From an uncultured Rubripirellula sp. (GTDB lineage Bacteria > Planctomycetota > Planctomycetia > Pirellulales > Pirellulaceae), in the NCBI GenBank assembly GCA_938045805.1, contig CALIBL010000015.1:1-60993 (forward strand): DNA of 60,993 nt, in the 5' to 3' direction. Below, piece by piece: positions 10,069 through 18,201 of the stretch; positions within the stretch are counted from its first letter, which is position 1; the number at the start of each line of letters is the position of its first letter. The notes under the pieces were generated by a model. It saw nothing but the letters and a program-made list of their open reading frames with translations, had not been told where the DNA came from and did not search any database. Position numbers and translations under genes: made by a program.

Positions 10069-10974
10069 ATGCACCAGTGCTCGCATCACCCATTGCCAGA
10101 CCGATTCGGCCGCGCATTCTTGATTGGCATTGGATTGAATGCTGGATTCGTTGTGGTCGAAGGGATTTATGGCTACGCAACGGATTCCCTCGCGCTGCTC
10201 GCTGATGCTGGGCACAACCTGAGTGATGTTCTTGGCTTGGTGATGGCCTGGGCAGGCTACGCTCTTGCAAAACTCCCACCCAACCAACGACACACCTACG
10301 GTTGGCGAAGCTCCACCATTCTTGCCGCACTCTTCAATAGCTTACTTCTCATTGCCGCTGTAGGCGGCATCACATGGGAAGCATTGCAACGCCTACGTCA
10401 CCCTGCTCCTGTTGATGCGAATGTTGTAATCACGGTCGCACTGATCGGCGTCGTCATTAATACAGGAACGGCTTTACTCTTCGCTCGGGGACGAAAAAAT
10501 GATCTCAATCTACGAGGAGCCTACCTACACATGGCTGCAGACGCACTGCTCTCGATGGGAGTCGTCATTGCAGGCGTGGCCATTTCCTTTACTGGACTTC
10601 TCTGGATTGACCCAATCATCAGTCTTGTCATCGCGGCGGTGATTTTCCTTAGCACCTGGAATCTCCTAAAAGAATCCGTGGCTCTGGCACTGCAAGCTGT
10701 TCCGGCGAACATCGATCCTCAGCAAGTTCTGCAGGATCTTCATGCATTTCAAGAGGTCACCGATGTTCACGACCTACATATCTGGGCGGTGAGCACCACC
10801 GAAACTTGCTTGACCGTGCATTTGGAAGTTCCATATACGGAAGACCAAGACTTATTGCTAAAGAGAATCCGTAACACGCTGCACGATCGTCACGGAATAT
10901 GCCACACAACGATCCAAGTTGAAAGATCTACCAGCGGAGCTAATTGTGGACAGGCGGCAGCGGAATCCCTCTGA
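10069..10974 (+). CDS. Cation diffusion facilitator (zinc/cobalt-type exporter)
   Basis: This is a CDF-family metal/proton antiporter that exports divalent cations from the cytoplasm. The 301 residues show the usual six membrane helices followed by a cytoplasmic ferredoxin-like domain (about 215-290). The transport site is H49-x-x-x-D53 in helix 2 (HNLSD) and H154-x-x-x-D158 in helix 5 (HMAAD), the two-histidine pattern associated with zinc selectivity in ZitB/CzcD-type members. The N-terminus is His/Cys-rich (MHQCSHH), a possible extra metal site. It lies 57 bases after the GspF-like gene and converges on the site-2 protease gene. Confidence 0.92.
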   Translation: MHQCSHHPLPDRFGRAFLIGIGLNAGFVVVEGIYGYATDSLALLADAGHNLSDVLGLVMAWAGYALAKLPPNQRHTYGWRSSTILAALFNSLLLIAAVGGITWEALQRLRHPAPVDANVVITVALIGVVINTGTALLFARGRKNDLNLRGAYLHMAADALLSMGVVIAGVAISFTGLLWIDPIISLVIAAVIFLSTWNLLKESVALALQAVPANIDPQQVLQDLHAFQEVTDVHDLHIWAVSTTETCLTVHLEVPYTEDQDLLLKRIRNTLHDRHGICHTTIQVERSTSGANCGQAAAESL

Positions 10975-11051
10975 ACATTAACGATCGAAACCTTCTATCT
11001 GAACACCCACCTGATCATCTGTTACGCGAAGTGAGCGTTCAATCGTTTGAT

Positions 11052-12248
11052 CTATCCTTGCTCAGCAACGATTTCAGACAACCGAAGTCGATCGATCATC
11101 GTATCAAGATCGAGCACCCCTAAAAATATTCCGCATTCATCAACAACGAGGTGCTGCCGCACGCGTCTATCAATCTTCAATAGTGCCTGATCCAATGGTT
11201 CATCGAGCAATACGGTTTTGAAAGGACTATTGACGTCCAAAAGTGTAGAAACACTAGGGTGACCGGCTTCTTTTGTGAATTGATGATTTCTCAAGTCAGA
11301 CAACCTGACTAGACCAATTGGTTTCCCAAAGCCGTTGACAACTGGCAACGATCTAGTAGCGAGTGTTGTCCACTTCAATGCTAAGTCACGCAAGTCTAAG
11401 TCTTGCTCCACAACGACCGTCGTGGGGATCATCGCCTCGCCGACCGTTCGCCCGCGAACCGCTTCATTGACTTCCACCTGCTTGTATTCTGAATAGCCCG
11501 CAAAAGCGACAAATAATCCGATGAAAACAGGGATTGGATTTGAACTACCGCCTTGAGCCGCCACCAGAATCATCAACGCAGCACAAAACACTCCGACCAG
11601 AAACGCAAATCGAGTGGCTTGAGTGTAAGTGGTGAACATCGCAAGAAGACTCCGCAACACTCGACCGCCATCCATGGGAAAAGCTGGTATTAAATTAAAA
11701 ATCACCAGCATTACATTCACGACGATCATCGTGAATAGATACCCAGCAAAGGATGGAAACCGAAACATTGTGTCGATCGCCGTTGCCACATCCTGACTGA
11801 TTTCCAAACCTTCCTGAGGATTTGTCGCGAGATCGCGGAGTCCGATCAGCATTTCGTCGCTGACCTGTGTAACGAAAAGGAGAGCAAACCCAAAGACAAG
11901 AACCACGTTCACGGCTGGCCCAGCAAACGCAACAACCATCTCTTGCCAAGGAATGCGAGGCATTCGATGAAGCCTTGCTACCCCACCGATTGGCAACAGA
12001 GTGATATCTGCCGTCCCAATACCAAAATATCGAGCAGCCATCGCATGGCCGTACTCATGCAATGTCACGCAGAAAAAAACTCCCAACAACTGGGCTAGCA
12101 TGAATGAGGCGACCAGAACTCCTTCGCCTAAAGACGAGAAAAAAACGTAAGCCGCCAAGAGCAAAAAAGTCCAATGCACAAACAGATCAATACCCAAGTA
12201 TTTCCCAGCATTGAATCGATGCGCTAACAATCTATTGGACAAGAGCAA
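11052..12248 (-). CDS. Site-2 protease (M50 family) with CBS pair
   Basis: This is an intramembrane zinc metalloprotease. H64-E-Y-G-H68 lies in an early membrane helix, and the distal metal ligand is D193 in NLIPAFPMDGGRVLRSLLA. After the membrane core (about 1-245) the C-terminal part (about 270-385) contains two CBS motifs that may sense adenylate nucleotides, the arrangement of Rip3-type site-2 proteases. The start at 12248 is a TTG with GGAG just upstream; an in-frame TTG six bases later has more conventional spacing, so the exact start is uncertain by two residues. The substrate is unknown and no anti-sigma factor is adjacent. Confidence 0.92.
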   Translation of the reverse strand: MLLSNRLLAHRFNAGKYLGIDLFVHWTFLLLAAYVFFSSLGEGVLVASFMLAQLLGVFFCVTLHEYGHAMAARYFGIGTADITLLPIGGVARLHRMPRIPWQEMVVAFAGPAVNVVLVFGFALLFVTQVSDEMLIGLRDLATNPQEGLEISQDVATAIDTMFRFPSFAGYLFTMIVVNVMLVIFNLIPAFPMDGGRVLRSLLAMFTTYTQATRFAFLVGVFCAALMILVAAQGGSSNPIPVFIGLFVAFAGYSEYKQVEVNEAVRGRTVGEAMIPTTVVVEQDLDLRDLALKWTTLATRSLPVVNGFGKPIGLVRLSDLRNHQFTKEAGHPSVSTLLDVNSPFKTVLLDEPLDQALLKIDRRVRQHLVVDECGIFLGVLDLDTMIDRLRLSEIVAEQG

Positions 12249-12296
12249 TGCTCCGATAAATACCGTGCAAATGTTTTTTGCTTCACCGCTCTTGGA

Positions 12297-12328
12297 GCGA
12301 CTAGCCGAATCCTATCTGAATTAGTCGC
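12297..12328. repeat. Inverted repeat in a divergent promoter region
   Basis: GCGACTA (12297-12303) and TAGTCGC (12322-12328) form a perfect 7-bp inverted repeat with an 18-base spacer, between the divergent site-2 protease and RbsD/FucU-like genes. The position suits an operator, but I recognise no regulator family and short dyads arise by chance. Confidence 0.3.
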
Positions 12329-12481
12329 CTAGAGAAGCGGGGATTGGATGAGAACAAAGAAGGGGAAGCAGGATCTGTGCGTGACATCAGCAGCAGTCTA
12401 TTCTATGATTCCATCCGATACCTACGGATCTTAAGAACCGTAAAAAAAGAACCTGCTAAACCAAAACACCTGACGGTTATT

Positions 12482-12928
12482 ATGCTACGCCACAAACTCA
12501 TCCATCCTCAAATCTCTTCAGTTCTCGCAGCCGCTGGACACCACAGCACCATCCTAATTGCTGATGGCAACTACCCCGCCGCAAGTAAACGTGGCCCACG
12601 AGCTGAGCTGGTGAGCCTCAACCTGATGCCAGGAATTCCAACTTGTAACCAAGTACTCGAGGCAGTTCTATCCGCGGTGCCCGTAGAGGCAATTCAAACA
12701 ATGCAAACAGAAACGAGTGGCCCCTACGCTCTCGATGGAGACCCACCTGTGTGGGAAGATTATCGTGAGACCATACAAAAAGCTGATCTTGATTTACAGC
12801 TTGAACCGATTGACAAATGGGCATTTTACGAAGCGGTAAGCACACCGGATCATGTCTTGACCATTCAGACAGCAGATCAGCAACGCTACGCAAATATCTT
12901 GCTCAGCATCGGGGTCCGAATGGATTAA
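12482..12928 (+). CDS. RbsD/FucU-family sugar mutarotase
   Basis: Members of this family interconvert anomers of ribose or fucose to help uptake and catabolism; here the exact sugar is uncertain, with FucU-like features favoured. From the ATG at 12482 the product is 148 residues, the usual family length. The family-typical N-terminus MLRHKLIHPQ is followed by the active-site region GHHSTILIADGNYP (H20, D28), the family's GHxxxIxIADxxxP pattern. The frame is open upstream to 12344, but those 46 extra residues lie outside the conserved domain. There is no strong ribosome-binding site. No sugar transporter or kinase is adjacent. Confidence 0.88.
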   Translation: MLRHKLIHPQISSVLAAAGHHSTILIADGNYPAASKRGPRAELVSLNLMPGIPTCNQVLEAVLSAVPVEAIQTMQTETSGPYALDGDPPVWEDYRETIQKADLDLQLEPIDKWAFYEAVSTPDHVLTIQTADQQRYANILLSIGVRMD

Positions 12929-12942
12929 GCCTTCAAGGCTTA
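12926..12942. terminator. Possible hairpin between convergent genes
   Basis: TAAGCCT (12926-12932) and AGGCTTA (12936-12942) form a 7-bp stem with a three-base loop, overlapping the stop codon of the mutarotase gene and lying in the short gap to the convergent lipoprotein gene. There is no T tract on either side, so termination is only a possibility. Confidence 0.3.
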
Positions 12943-12962
12943 CCGGGATAAGCCTATCGAGA

Positions 12963-14060
12963 TTAGTCTTGTGGTAATTCGCTGATGATTTGTTCAGCGA
13001 GTAACCGCAATCGCACTTCGATGGTGACATCCTCTGATTTCTCAGATAATTGACCGGCCGCCTCGGCGGTTTGCCACGCCAACTCATAATCAGAGCGACC
13101 AAAATAGAGTCGTGCCGCGCGACAAAGCCGATCCGCAGCAACAGCGAATTGCGCGGCTGCCTCGTAGGAATTTGCTGACTGTGTAAGCACCCTCGGCAAG
13201 TCTCGATAAAGACCTATCGAAGTGAGGATCTCCGCTTCCTGGTCGTACAACTTTGCAGCCTGCTCAGCTTGCCCTTTTGCATACGCTAAATCACCGGATA
13301 CTCGGTACCACTCTGCCTGCCATTCCGGTTGATTAACGAAACCTAATTGCTGATCTGCCTCTTGTAGACGCTTCCTCGCCTCCGGAAGGTCGTTCCTTTC
13401 CACCGCCACCGCGGCCTTTATCAGAAGAATAGGTAGATCGTTTGCTGCCTGCTGACGCTGCTGCAGCAATTTACCCCTGACGCCACCGAGCGGGGCTCGA
13501 ACCGAAGCAAGCTGAATTTTTGGAAGCTGACGCTCACCCGATCGATCAAAAATATTGAATGTTGTTGCTTTAACGGTTTCCGCTGAGGATCGCTGCAAAA
13601 GATAAGCAACGTCCTCATACCGCTTCTCAGCGCGAGCAATCTTGGCCTCCAATAACCAAACGTTTTGGCATGAAGCTCCACAGCGATTCAGTTCATACCG
13701 CGAATCAATCAGCCAATCTTTCGCTCGCGCTGCATCGCCGGCACTGAAATAACACGCTGCCAAATGGTATGCTGCGGTACCCGACTCGTAGGCATTATCC
13801 GAAGCCCATGCCTCCTTGAGCACCTTGAGGTACTCTTCTCGTGCACCCTCTACACCTCCACGGTTATAAAGCTCGGTGGCTCGGTCGCTCATCCGAGTTA
13901 ACGAAGGATCAACACGCTCTTTACTCTCTTTTATTTGCAGATTGCTTCGACAACCAACGCAGGTTATCACGAGGCTACAAACAAGTACCGCCGCATGAAG
14001 CGAGTTGTAATACCGTCTATCTTGGATCGCTCTCAAAGAATGCATGATGAGATGTATCAT
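12963..14060 (-). CDS. Helical-repeat (TPR-like) lipoprotein, fourth gene of the Mla-like operon
   Basis: This 365-residue protein has a lipoprotein signal ending in the lipobox ITCVGC (modified Cys C37 from this start). An Ala/Glu/Arg/Tyr-rich body follows in helical pairs that look TPR-like, for example ATELYNRGGVEGAREEYLKV and GTAAYHLAACYFSAGDAARA. The ATG at 14060 was chosen because it overlaps the TGA of the MCE gene (ATGA) and has GGAGGA eight bases upstream; the longer reading to 14141 lies inside the preceding gene. The tight coupling implies that it works with the lipid transporter, perhaps as an envelope-anchored scaffold or adaptor. That role is inferred; no catalytic motif is visible. 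Confidence 0.82.
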   Translation of the reverse strand: MIHLIMHSLRAIQDRRYYNSLHAAVLVCSLVITCVGCRSNLQIKESKERVDPSLTRMSDRATELYNRGGVEGAREEYLKVLKEAWASDNAYESGTAAYHLAACYFSAGDAARAKDWLIDSRYELNRCGASCQNVWLLEAKIARAEKRYEDVAYLLQRSSAETVKATTFNIFDRSGERQLPKIQLASVRAPLGGVRGKLLQQRQQAANDLPILLIKAAVAVERNDLPEARKRLQEADQQLGFVNQPEWQAEWYRVSGDLAYAKGQAEQAAKLYDQEAEILTSIGLYRDLPRVLTQSANSYEAAAQFAVAADRLCRAARLYFGRSDYELAWQTAEAAGQLSEKSEDVTIEVRLRLLAEQIISELPQD

Positions 14061-15130
14061 CTCGTGAATCCTCCGCGAATAGCGGAGGGATCCAGCTGCT
14101 TTGTACTGCTGGACTCCTGACGATACCTTCGCAGCAACCAATGGCTACGTATTTCCTGAACCAGTTGCTGAGCCTCGCTCATCGTGTTGTTAACGCGATT
14201 CGTAGTGCCAGGAAGGTCCTCTGCTTCTTCATTCAGAATCTCAATTAGAACCTCAGTTTGAGTCGCCAATTGTCGGATTGCTTCACTCGTTTCACGGACC
14301 ATGGACAATGTCTGGATCATTTCCGCATCCAAAGTCTTGGACGTTTCCCCCACTTGTGACGCTGCTTGCTCAATCACCTCATTGGATCGCTGTATCGCGG
14401 AGAGTGTACTGCGCACATCCTGATCCAACATTTTTTCGGTACGCTCAACCAATTCTGTCATGCGTCCCTCAAGGTTTACTGTTGTTTCCCGAATCTGCTC
14501 GTTCGTTTCAAGAAAAGAATCCGATGCCTGCTGGGACCTGCGAAACGCGGGATCGATCGCTTCATCCAACGAACCCTGCAACCTTTCACCGGTTACTCGC
14601 ATGCTTTCTAAAGTCGGCTCAGCAACCTCTTGTATCTCTTGGAATGACTTCGTGATTTGCCCGACTTGATCGGATAACTGATCGACGCGGTCGAGGTCTG
14701 ATGAAAATGACTGAATCCTTTGATTCGATGATAATGGCTTGGATGACGAAAGCTGCCGGGAGTCACGTCGGATCACCAGAACCGGTGTCCCCACACCAAA
14801 TTTCCTTTCAAGTCGCACAATTGAATCTTCAAAAACCATTGCTGCGTTTTGCTTGGTCAATTGAATATCTACTCTAACACCACTTCCATCTTCCAAATAA
14901 CTTAAGTCCAACACCTCGCCAACAGGCTTACCCAAAATCAAAACTTCTGTACCGGGATGTAACTCATGAACCTCCTCTTCTGAAGCCTCAATCCAAAAAC
15001 GCTCCTTAGCGCCAAAACGATTACCGAGGCGAAACACCGTGAAGGAGAGAACGATCATCAACACCAGAAACAACAACAGAAAGACACCAACAATCTGATT
15101 GGTGTACCTGAGGCGATAGACTTCATTCAT
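14057..15130 (-). CDS. MCE-domain protein (MlaD-like), lipid transport
   Basis: MCE proteins form hexameric rings that bind and pass lipids between envelope membranes. The 357 residues have one N-terminal membrane helix (about 14-34), then an MCE domain (about 45-120) with the typical ELHPGTEVLILGKPVGEV stretch. A long helical, coiled-coil-rich C-terminus (about 140-330) with repeated Thr/Glu/Gln heptads may extend as a needle or tube. The ATG at 15130 was chosen because GGAGGTG ends three bases before it and it overlaps the end of the ATPase-like gene; an ATG 12 bases upstream lacks such a site. It is third in the permease, ATPase-like, MCE, lipoprotein operon. The MlaD assignment is strong; direction of transport is unknown. 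Confidence 0.9.
   Translation of the reverse strand: MNEVYRLRYTNQIVGVFLLLFLVLMIVLSFTVFRLGNRFGAKERFWIEASEEEVHELHPGTEVLILGKPVGEVLDLSYLEDGSGVRVDIQLTKQNAAMVFEDSIVRLERKFGVGTPVLVIRRDSRQLSSSKPLSSNQRIQSFSSDLDRVDQLSDQVGQITKSFQEIQEVAEPTLESMRVTGERLQGSLDEAIDPAFRRSQQASDSFLETNEQIRETTVNLEGRMTELVERTEKMLDQDVRSTLSAIQRSNEVIEQAASQVGETSKTLDAEMIQTLSMVRETSEAIRQLATQTEVLIEILNEEAEDLPGTTNRVNNTMSEAQQLVQEIRSHWLLRRYRQESSSTKQLDPSAIRGGFTR
14069..14074 (-). promoter_or_regulatory. Ribosome-binding site deciding the lipoprotein start
   Basis: GGAGGA on the minus strand lies eight bases before the ATG at 14060, which itself overlaps the TGA of the MCE gene. It fixes the start and implies translational coupling. Confidence 0.7.
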
Positions 15131-15863
15131 TGTCACCTCCATGCGCCAAGTTCATGCTGTGGAGCTTACCTTGATCCGCTCGAAGACGTTGGCACGGACC
15201 GACGACCTCGCTAAATGGCAGGTCTGTTCGACTATCTAACCAGAGTACGGCTGTCCCGCGACTCATCAGTTCGGCAACAGCATCAAGAAAAACTTTTACC
15301 CATTTTTGTGCAAGATATTGCAAAGGGCTTTCCAAAATCACCAATTTCGGATTCCCCAAGAACGCCCGAATCCACTGATGAATCTGCAAAGTTGCTGGAG
15401 CCACAAAAGCAGGGCGGCGACTCGCTAACTTGTCCATACCGAAATAATTGCACCAGTGTTGAATCGATGACGTGATGTCACTTAATTGCATTCCGTGGTG
15501 ACGAGCCGCCAGAGTCACATTCTCATCAACATTGAGGTTTTCAATCCACGCTTGCCCCTCGAAGACCCTGCCGATCAAGCTACGCTGCCAGAAATGCCTC
15601 TGGTAGTTCGAACCTCGCCAATCTTGTTGCAGAAACCTAACGACTCCCGCTTCCGGATGCAAAATACCTTGAATCAAAGATGCAAAGGAGCGAGTGCGAG
15701 TGGCTGCATCGACTTGGATGGTCAATAGCTCTCCCGCGTGCAATTCTAAATCCACTTCTAAAAGCTCGAGCCCACTTTCAAAAGCGGGTCGTTGAGTCAC
15801 CCTTTGCAACTCCAACACCAAAGGTGTTTCCGATAGTGCATCAAAAGCTTTGTACAAACCCAT
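15123..15863 (-). CDS. Degenerate ABC ATPase-like subunit of an Mla-type transporter
   Basis: By position, length (246 aa) and residual similarity this is the MlaF-type ATPase. The stretch VFEGQAWIENLNVDENVTL matches the MlaF Q-loop region in spirit, and RAFLGNPKLVILESP aligns with the RALxxxPxLLLLDEP region. However, the nucleotide-binding motifs are gone. Where GxxGxGKST should be, it reads VDAATRTRSFAS, with no glycine loop and no lysine. The LSGGQ signature is replaced by VAPATLQ. Walker B Asp-Glu is ESP, and the H-loop histidine region reads WLDSRTD. The frame is intact, it starts two bases after the permease stop, and it overlaps the MCE start, so it is not a frameshifted relic. I infer a pseudo-ATPase with a structural role, or a system powered by another subunit. 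This rests on reading the motifs by eye. Confidence 0.8.
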   Translation of the reverse strand: MGLYKAFDALSETPLVLELQRVTQRPAFESGLELLEVDLELHAGELLTIQVDAATRTRSFASLIQGILHPEAGVVRFLQQDWRGSNYQRHFWQRSLIGRVFEGQAWIENLNVDENVTLAARHHGMQLSDITSSIQHWCNYFGMDKLASRRPAFVAPATLQIHQWIRAFLGNPKLVILESPLQYLAQKWVKVFLDAVAELMSRGTAVLWLDSRTDLPFSEVVGPCQRLRADQGKLHSMNLAHGGDNE

Positions 15864-15865
15864 CT

Positions 15866-16738
15866 TTAAATGACCTCAAAGATGAGGATGCGGCCGTAAA
15901 TCAAAATCGACAAGATTGCAGAAATGATAAATACCGCACCGAGTGCTCGAATACCCGCTCGTGCAGAGACACGCGGTACATCAGTAATGGTAGCTTTCAC
16001 GCTCAGCCCATCCAAACAACATATAGCCGCTGCGAATGCACCTGCAACAATCGTTTTGGGAACGAAAAAAAGCAAATCCAAGGTGTCAATCTCACCAACA
16101 AGTTGATCGACGAAGCCGACAAATGAAACACGTATCACGCCAACCGCGCGACCTCCAACATAGCCCGTCAAAATCATTGCGGTCGCGGTGATCAACGCCA
16201 GACAAAACACACTGAACACCATACTTGTTACTCGAGGCATCACCAGGCTGGTCATCGGATCGATTCCTTGCGCATCCAAAACCTCTAACTCACCATCCAC
16301 ACGCATGGTCGCCAACTCCGTTGAGATTGCGATCCCACTCCGGCCAATCACAACCAAACACGCTAACAAAGGTGCTACTTCACGCACGATTACCCGCCAC
16401 AACATCGGAGCAATCATTTCGGTTGTCATTCCGATCGCGTCGACCCAAAGAGCCGCTTGGACGATTAACAAGACCCCCACTGCCGCGCCAAAACGCATCG
16501 CCGCCCACGTGCCATCGACACCTGTAAAAAGCAATTGTCGCGCCATTACACTTCGCACCGGCTGAGACCATGAACGCGGAGTGAAGGCAAGCGAAAAACT
16601 GGCCCAAATCAGAGACAAAATGCTAGCTACAGCTTGGCATCGCCGAACCACTGCGCCACCTAAAACCTCGATCAACTGACCGGGTCTTACGCGATAGCCT
16701 AGGCCGAACCTTCGAGCTCTCGAACGAGTAACCTGCAC
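15866..16738 (-). CDS. MlaE-like ABC permease (lipid transport)
   Basis: This is the integral inner-membrane permease of an Mla/MCE lipid transporter. The 290 residues contain the MlaE-family core (about 80-285): an early conserved region near MARQLLFTGVDG, the block REVAPLLACLVVIGRSG, then SGIAISTELATMRVDGELEVLDAQGID, which in MlaE contacts the ATPase, and several hydrophobic spans. Thus the coupling-helix segment is conserved even though the partner ATPase is degenerate. The start is a GTG at 16738 with only a weak ribosome-binding site. It is the first gene of the operon; 277 bases separate it from the ketoacyl synthase gene upstream. Confidence 0.9.
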   Translation of the reverse strand: MQVTRSRARRFGLGYRVRPGQLIEVLGGAVVRRCQAVASILSLIWASFSLAFTPRSWSQPVRSVMARQLLFTGVDGTWAAMRFGAAVGVLLIVQAALWVDAIGMTTEMIAPMLWRVIVREVAPLLACLVVIGRSGIAISTELATMRVDGELEVLDAQGIDPMTSLVMPRVTSMVFSVFCLALITATAMILTGYVGGRAVGVIRVSFVGFVDQLVGEIDTLDLLFFVPKTIVAGAFAAAICCLDGLSVKATITDVPRVSARAGIRALGAVFIISAILSILIYGRILIFEVI

Positions 16739-17015
16739 GACTCAACCGCGTTAAGAGGGAATGACTTTCATCTAACGAGGACATATCCACGGCAATATCG
16801 CAATCGGTTCGAAGAAACCAAATGAGGTAAGAAAATCACCAGAACCGGCACTTTGCGAACAACGCACCCCACAAAAAATTACCTAATCGGTACAACCCGA
16901 CCACACGGTGGCACACAACACCGACAACATCAAGGCAATGAACGCCTTGAAACGGGGTCTCTCGATCAACACGAAAACAGCAAATCACCCCACCATGATA
17001 GGCCAACACGAAAGC

Positions 17016-18095
17016 TCAAACGGCGTGTGCCTTGAAGAGCAAGCAGCCTTGAGAGACTTCGGGACGCCCGGGGCTACCAACAGCGGCAACAGGACAAAGG
17101 ATGTACCCCTCCAACTCACTCCACAATTGAGAGAGGGCTAGGGGCACGGAACCGGAGCTGACATTACCGACATCCTTAGCTAAGCCATTGACAATGTCCG
17201 CTTCGAGACCTAGTTGCTCAAATTTCATGGAGGCTAAACGAATGATTCCGTTACCCGCTTGATGGGGAACAACTCGCTGCACTTGGGAAGCACTGATGCC
17301 ATTTGCCTCAAGCAACTGCCCGGCTGATGCTGCCATCGCGCGTGGGGCGGTATCGGCTATCCCCATGCCGTCCATTGAAAAGACAAGTCTCTCAGGTACG
17401 ATTTCCCGACCACCATCGGGTGTCGGAACCAAGACATTTTGCTTCAAAGAAAAATCAAAGTAAGCTCGGTTCACCGTCTGCTTGTTGTAACAGGCATCTA
17501 CTAATTCAAACCGAACAGGGTACTGCTGATTCTCGGTTCGTGAAAGCACGGTCACCGTAGCAAAGTCTCCAAATAATGCCCCTGATTGTCGACATCCATA
17601 ATCCGTGATCCTGCTAATGCGATTGGACGTCACCAATAAGATCATCTCGGTTCCCTGAAGGTCCAATCCTGGAACCATTTTCTGTTTCGCATACAAACAC
17701 GCTTTTGCATATCCGCTGCAAAAGCCGTTCATCCCAGCAATTTTTCTTGGGTTCATTCCCAATCGTTTTGCCAGTTGATGTGCAGCTCGAGTCGGCTGTT
17801 CCTGCCTCGCTTGTTCCCGATCCATATAGCGATTGGCAACATGCATTGGCACAAAGGATGGTGTAACAAAAATTAAACCGGCACAATCCTTTAAACCGAT
17901 TTTGCCTTGATCCACCATGCTTTCGATGCACTCGGCCGCCATCGTCACTTCATCGCGAAATGAAATATGACGTTCTTCAATACCGGTGTGATTAACAAAT
18001 TTCTTTGGGAGACTATCGCCATACCAGTCGTTAGAAATAATCTGACTGGGTTGATGGAGGGAAATATTAGCGATACCGAATGGAGTCGGATTCAT
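17016..18095 (-). CDS. 3-oxoacyl-ACP synthase III-family condensing enzyme
   Basis: This is a thiolase-fold enzyme of the FabH/OleA-like group that condenses acyl thioesters. From the ATG at 18095 (preceded by GAGAG) the product is 359 residues, with the catalytic triad C126 (NGFCSGYAKA), H278 (VVPHQAGNG) and N311 (KDVGNVSSGS). The frame is open to a GTG at 18134, but the shorter form begins at the usual family position. Whether it starts fatty-acid synthesis or makes a special lipid is unclear: no fab gene or acyl carrier protein is adjacent. Its neighbours are the Mla-like lipid transporter downstream and a KefB-type antiporter upstream. Confidence 0.88.
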   Translation of the reverse strand: MNPTPFGIANISLHQPSQIISNDWYGDSLPKKFVNHTGIEERHISFRDEVTMAAECIESMVDQGKIGLKDCAGLIFVTPSFVPMHVANRYMDREQARQEQPTRAAHQLAKRLGMNPRKIAGMNGFCSGYAKACLYAKQKMVPGLDLQGTEMILLVTSNRISRITDYGCRQSGALFGDFATVTVLSRTENQQYPVRFELVDACYNKQTVNRAYFDFSLKQNVLVPTPDGGREIVPERLVFSMDGMGIADTAPRAMAASAGQLLEANGISASQVQRVVPHQAGNGIIRLASMKFEQLGLEADIVNGLAKDVGNVSSGSVPLALSQLWSELEGYILCPVAAVGSPGRPEVSQGCLLFKAHAV

Positions 18096-18201
18096 CGAAA
18101 ACTCTCTGATAGTAGTACTGGATCTTCTGACCACATGGTTTTGTTGCAGGAAGCTTCATGCTCAACTCTCAATCGAAAGTGATGAAGTCTCCTGCAATGC
18201 C

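Noticed and set aside
15123..15863. The ATPase-like gene as a frameshifted pseudogene
   Set aside because: The frame is complete, of family length and coupled on both sides, and residual ATPase blocks appear in order without frame change.
16739..17015. Possible small genes between the MlaE-like and ketoacyl synthase genes
   Set aside because: Two plus-strand frames there run into the synthase gene and are rich in unusual Asn/Thr/His composition without domains; the 277 bases show nothing I can support.
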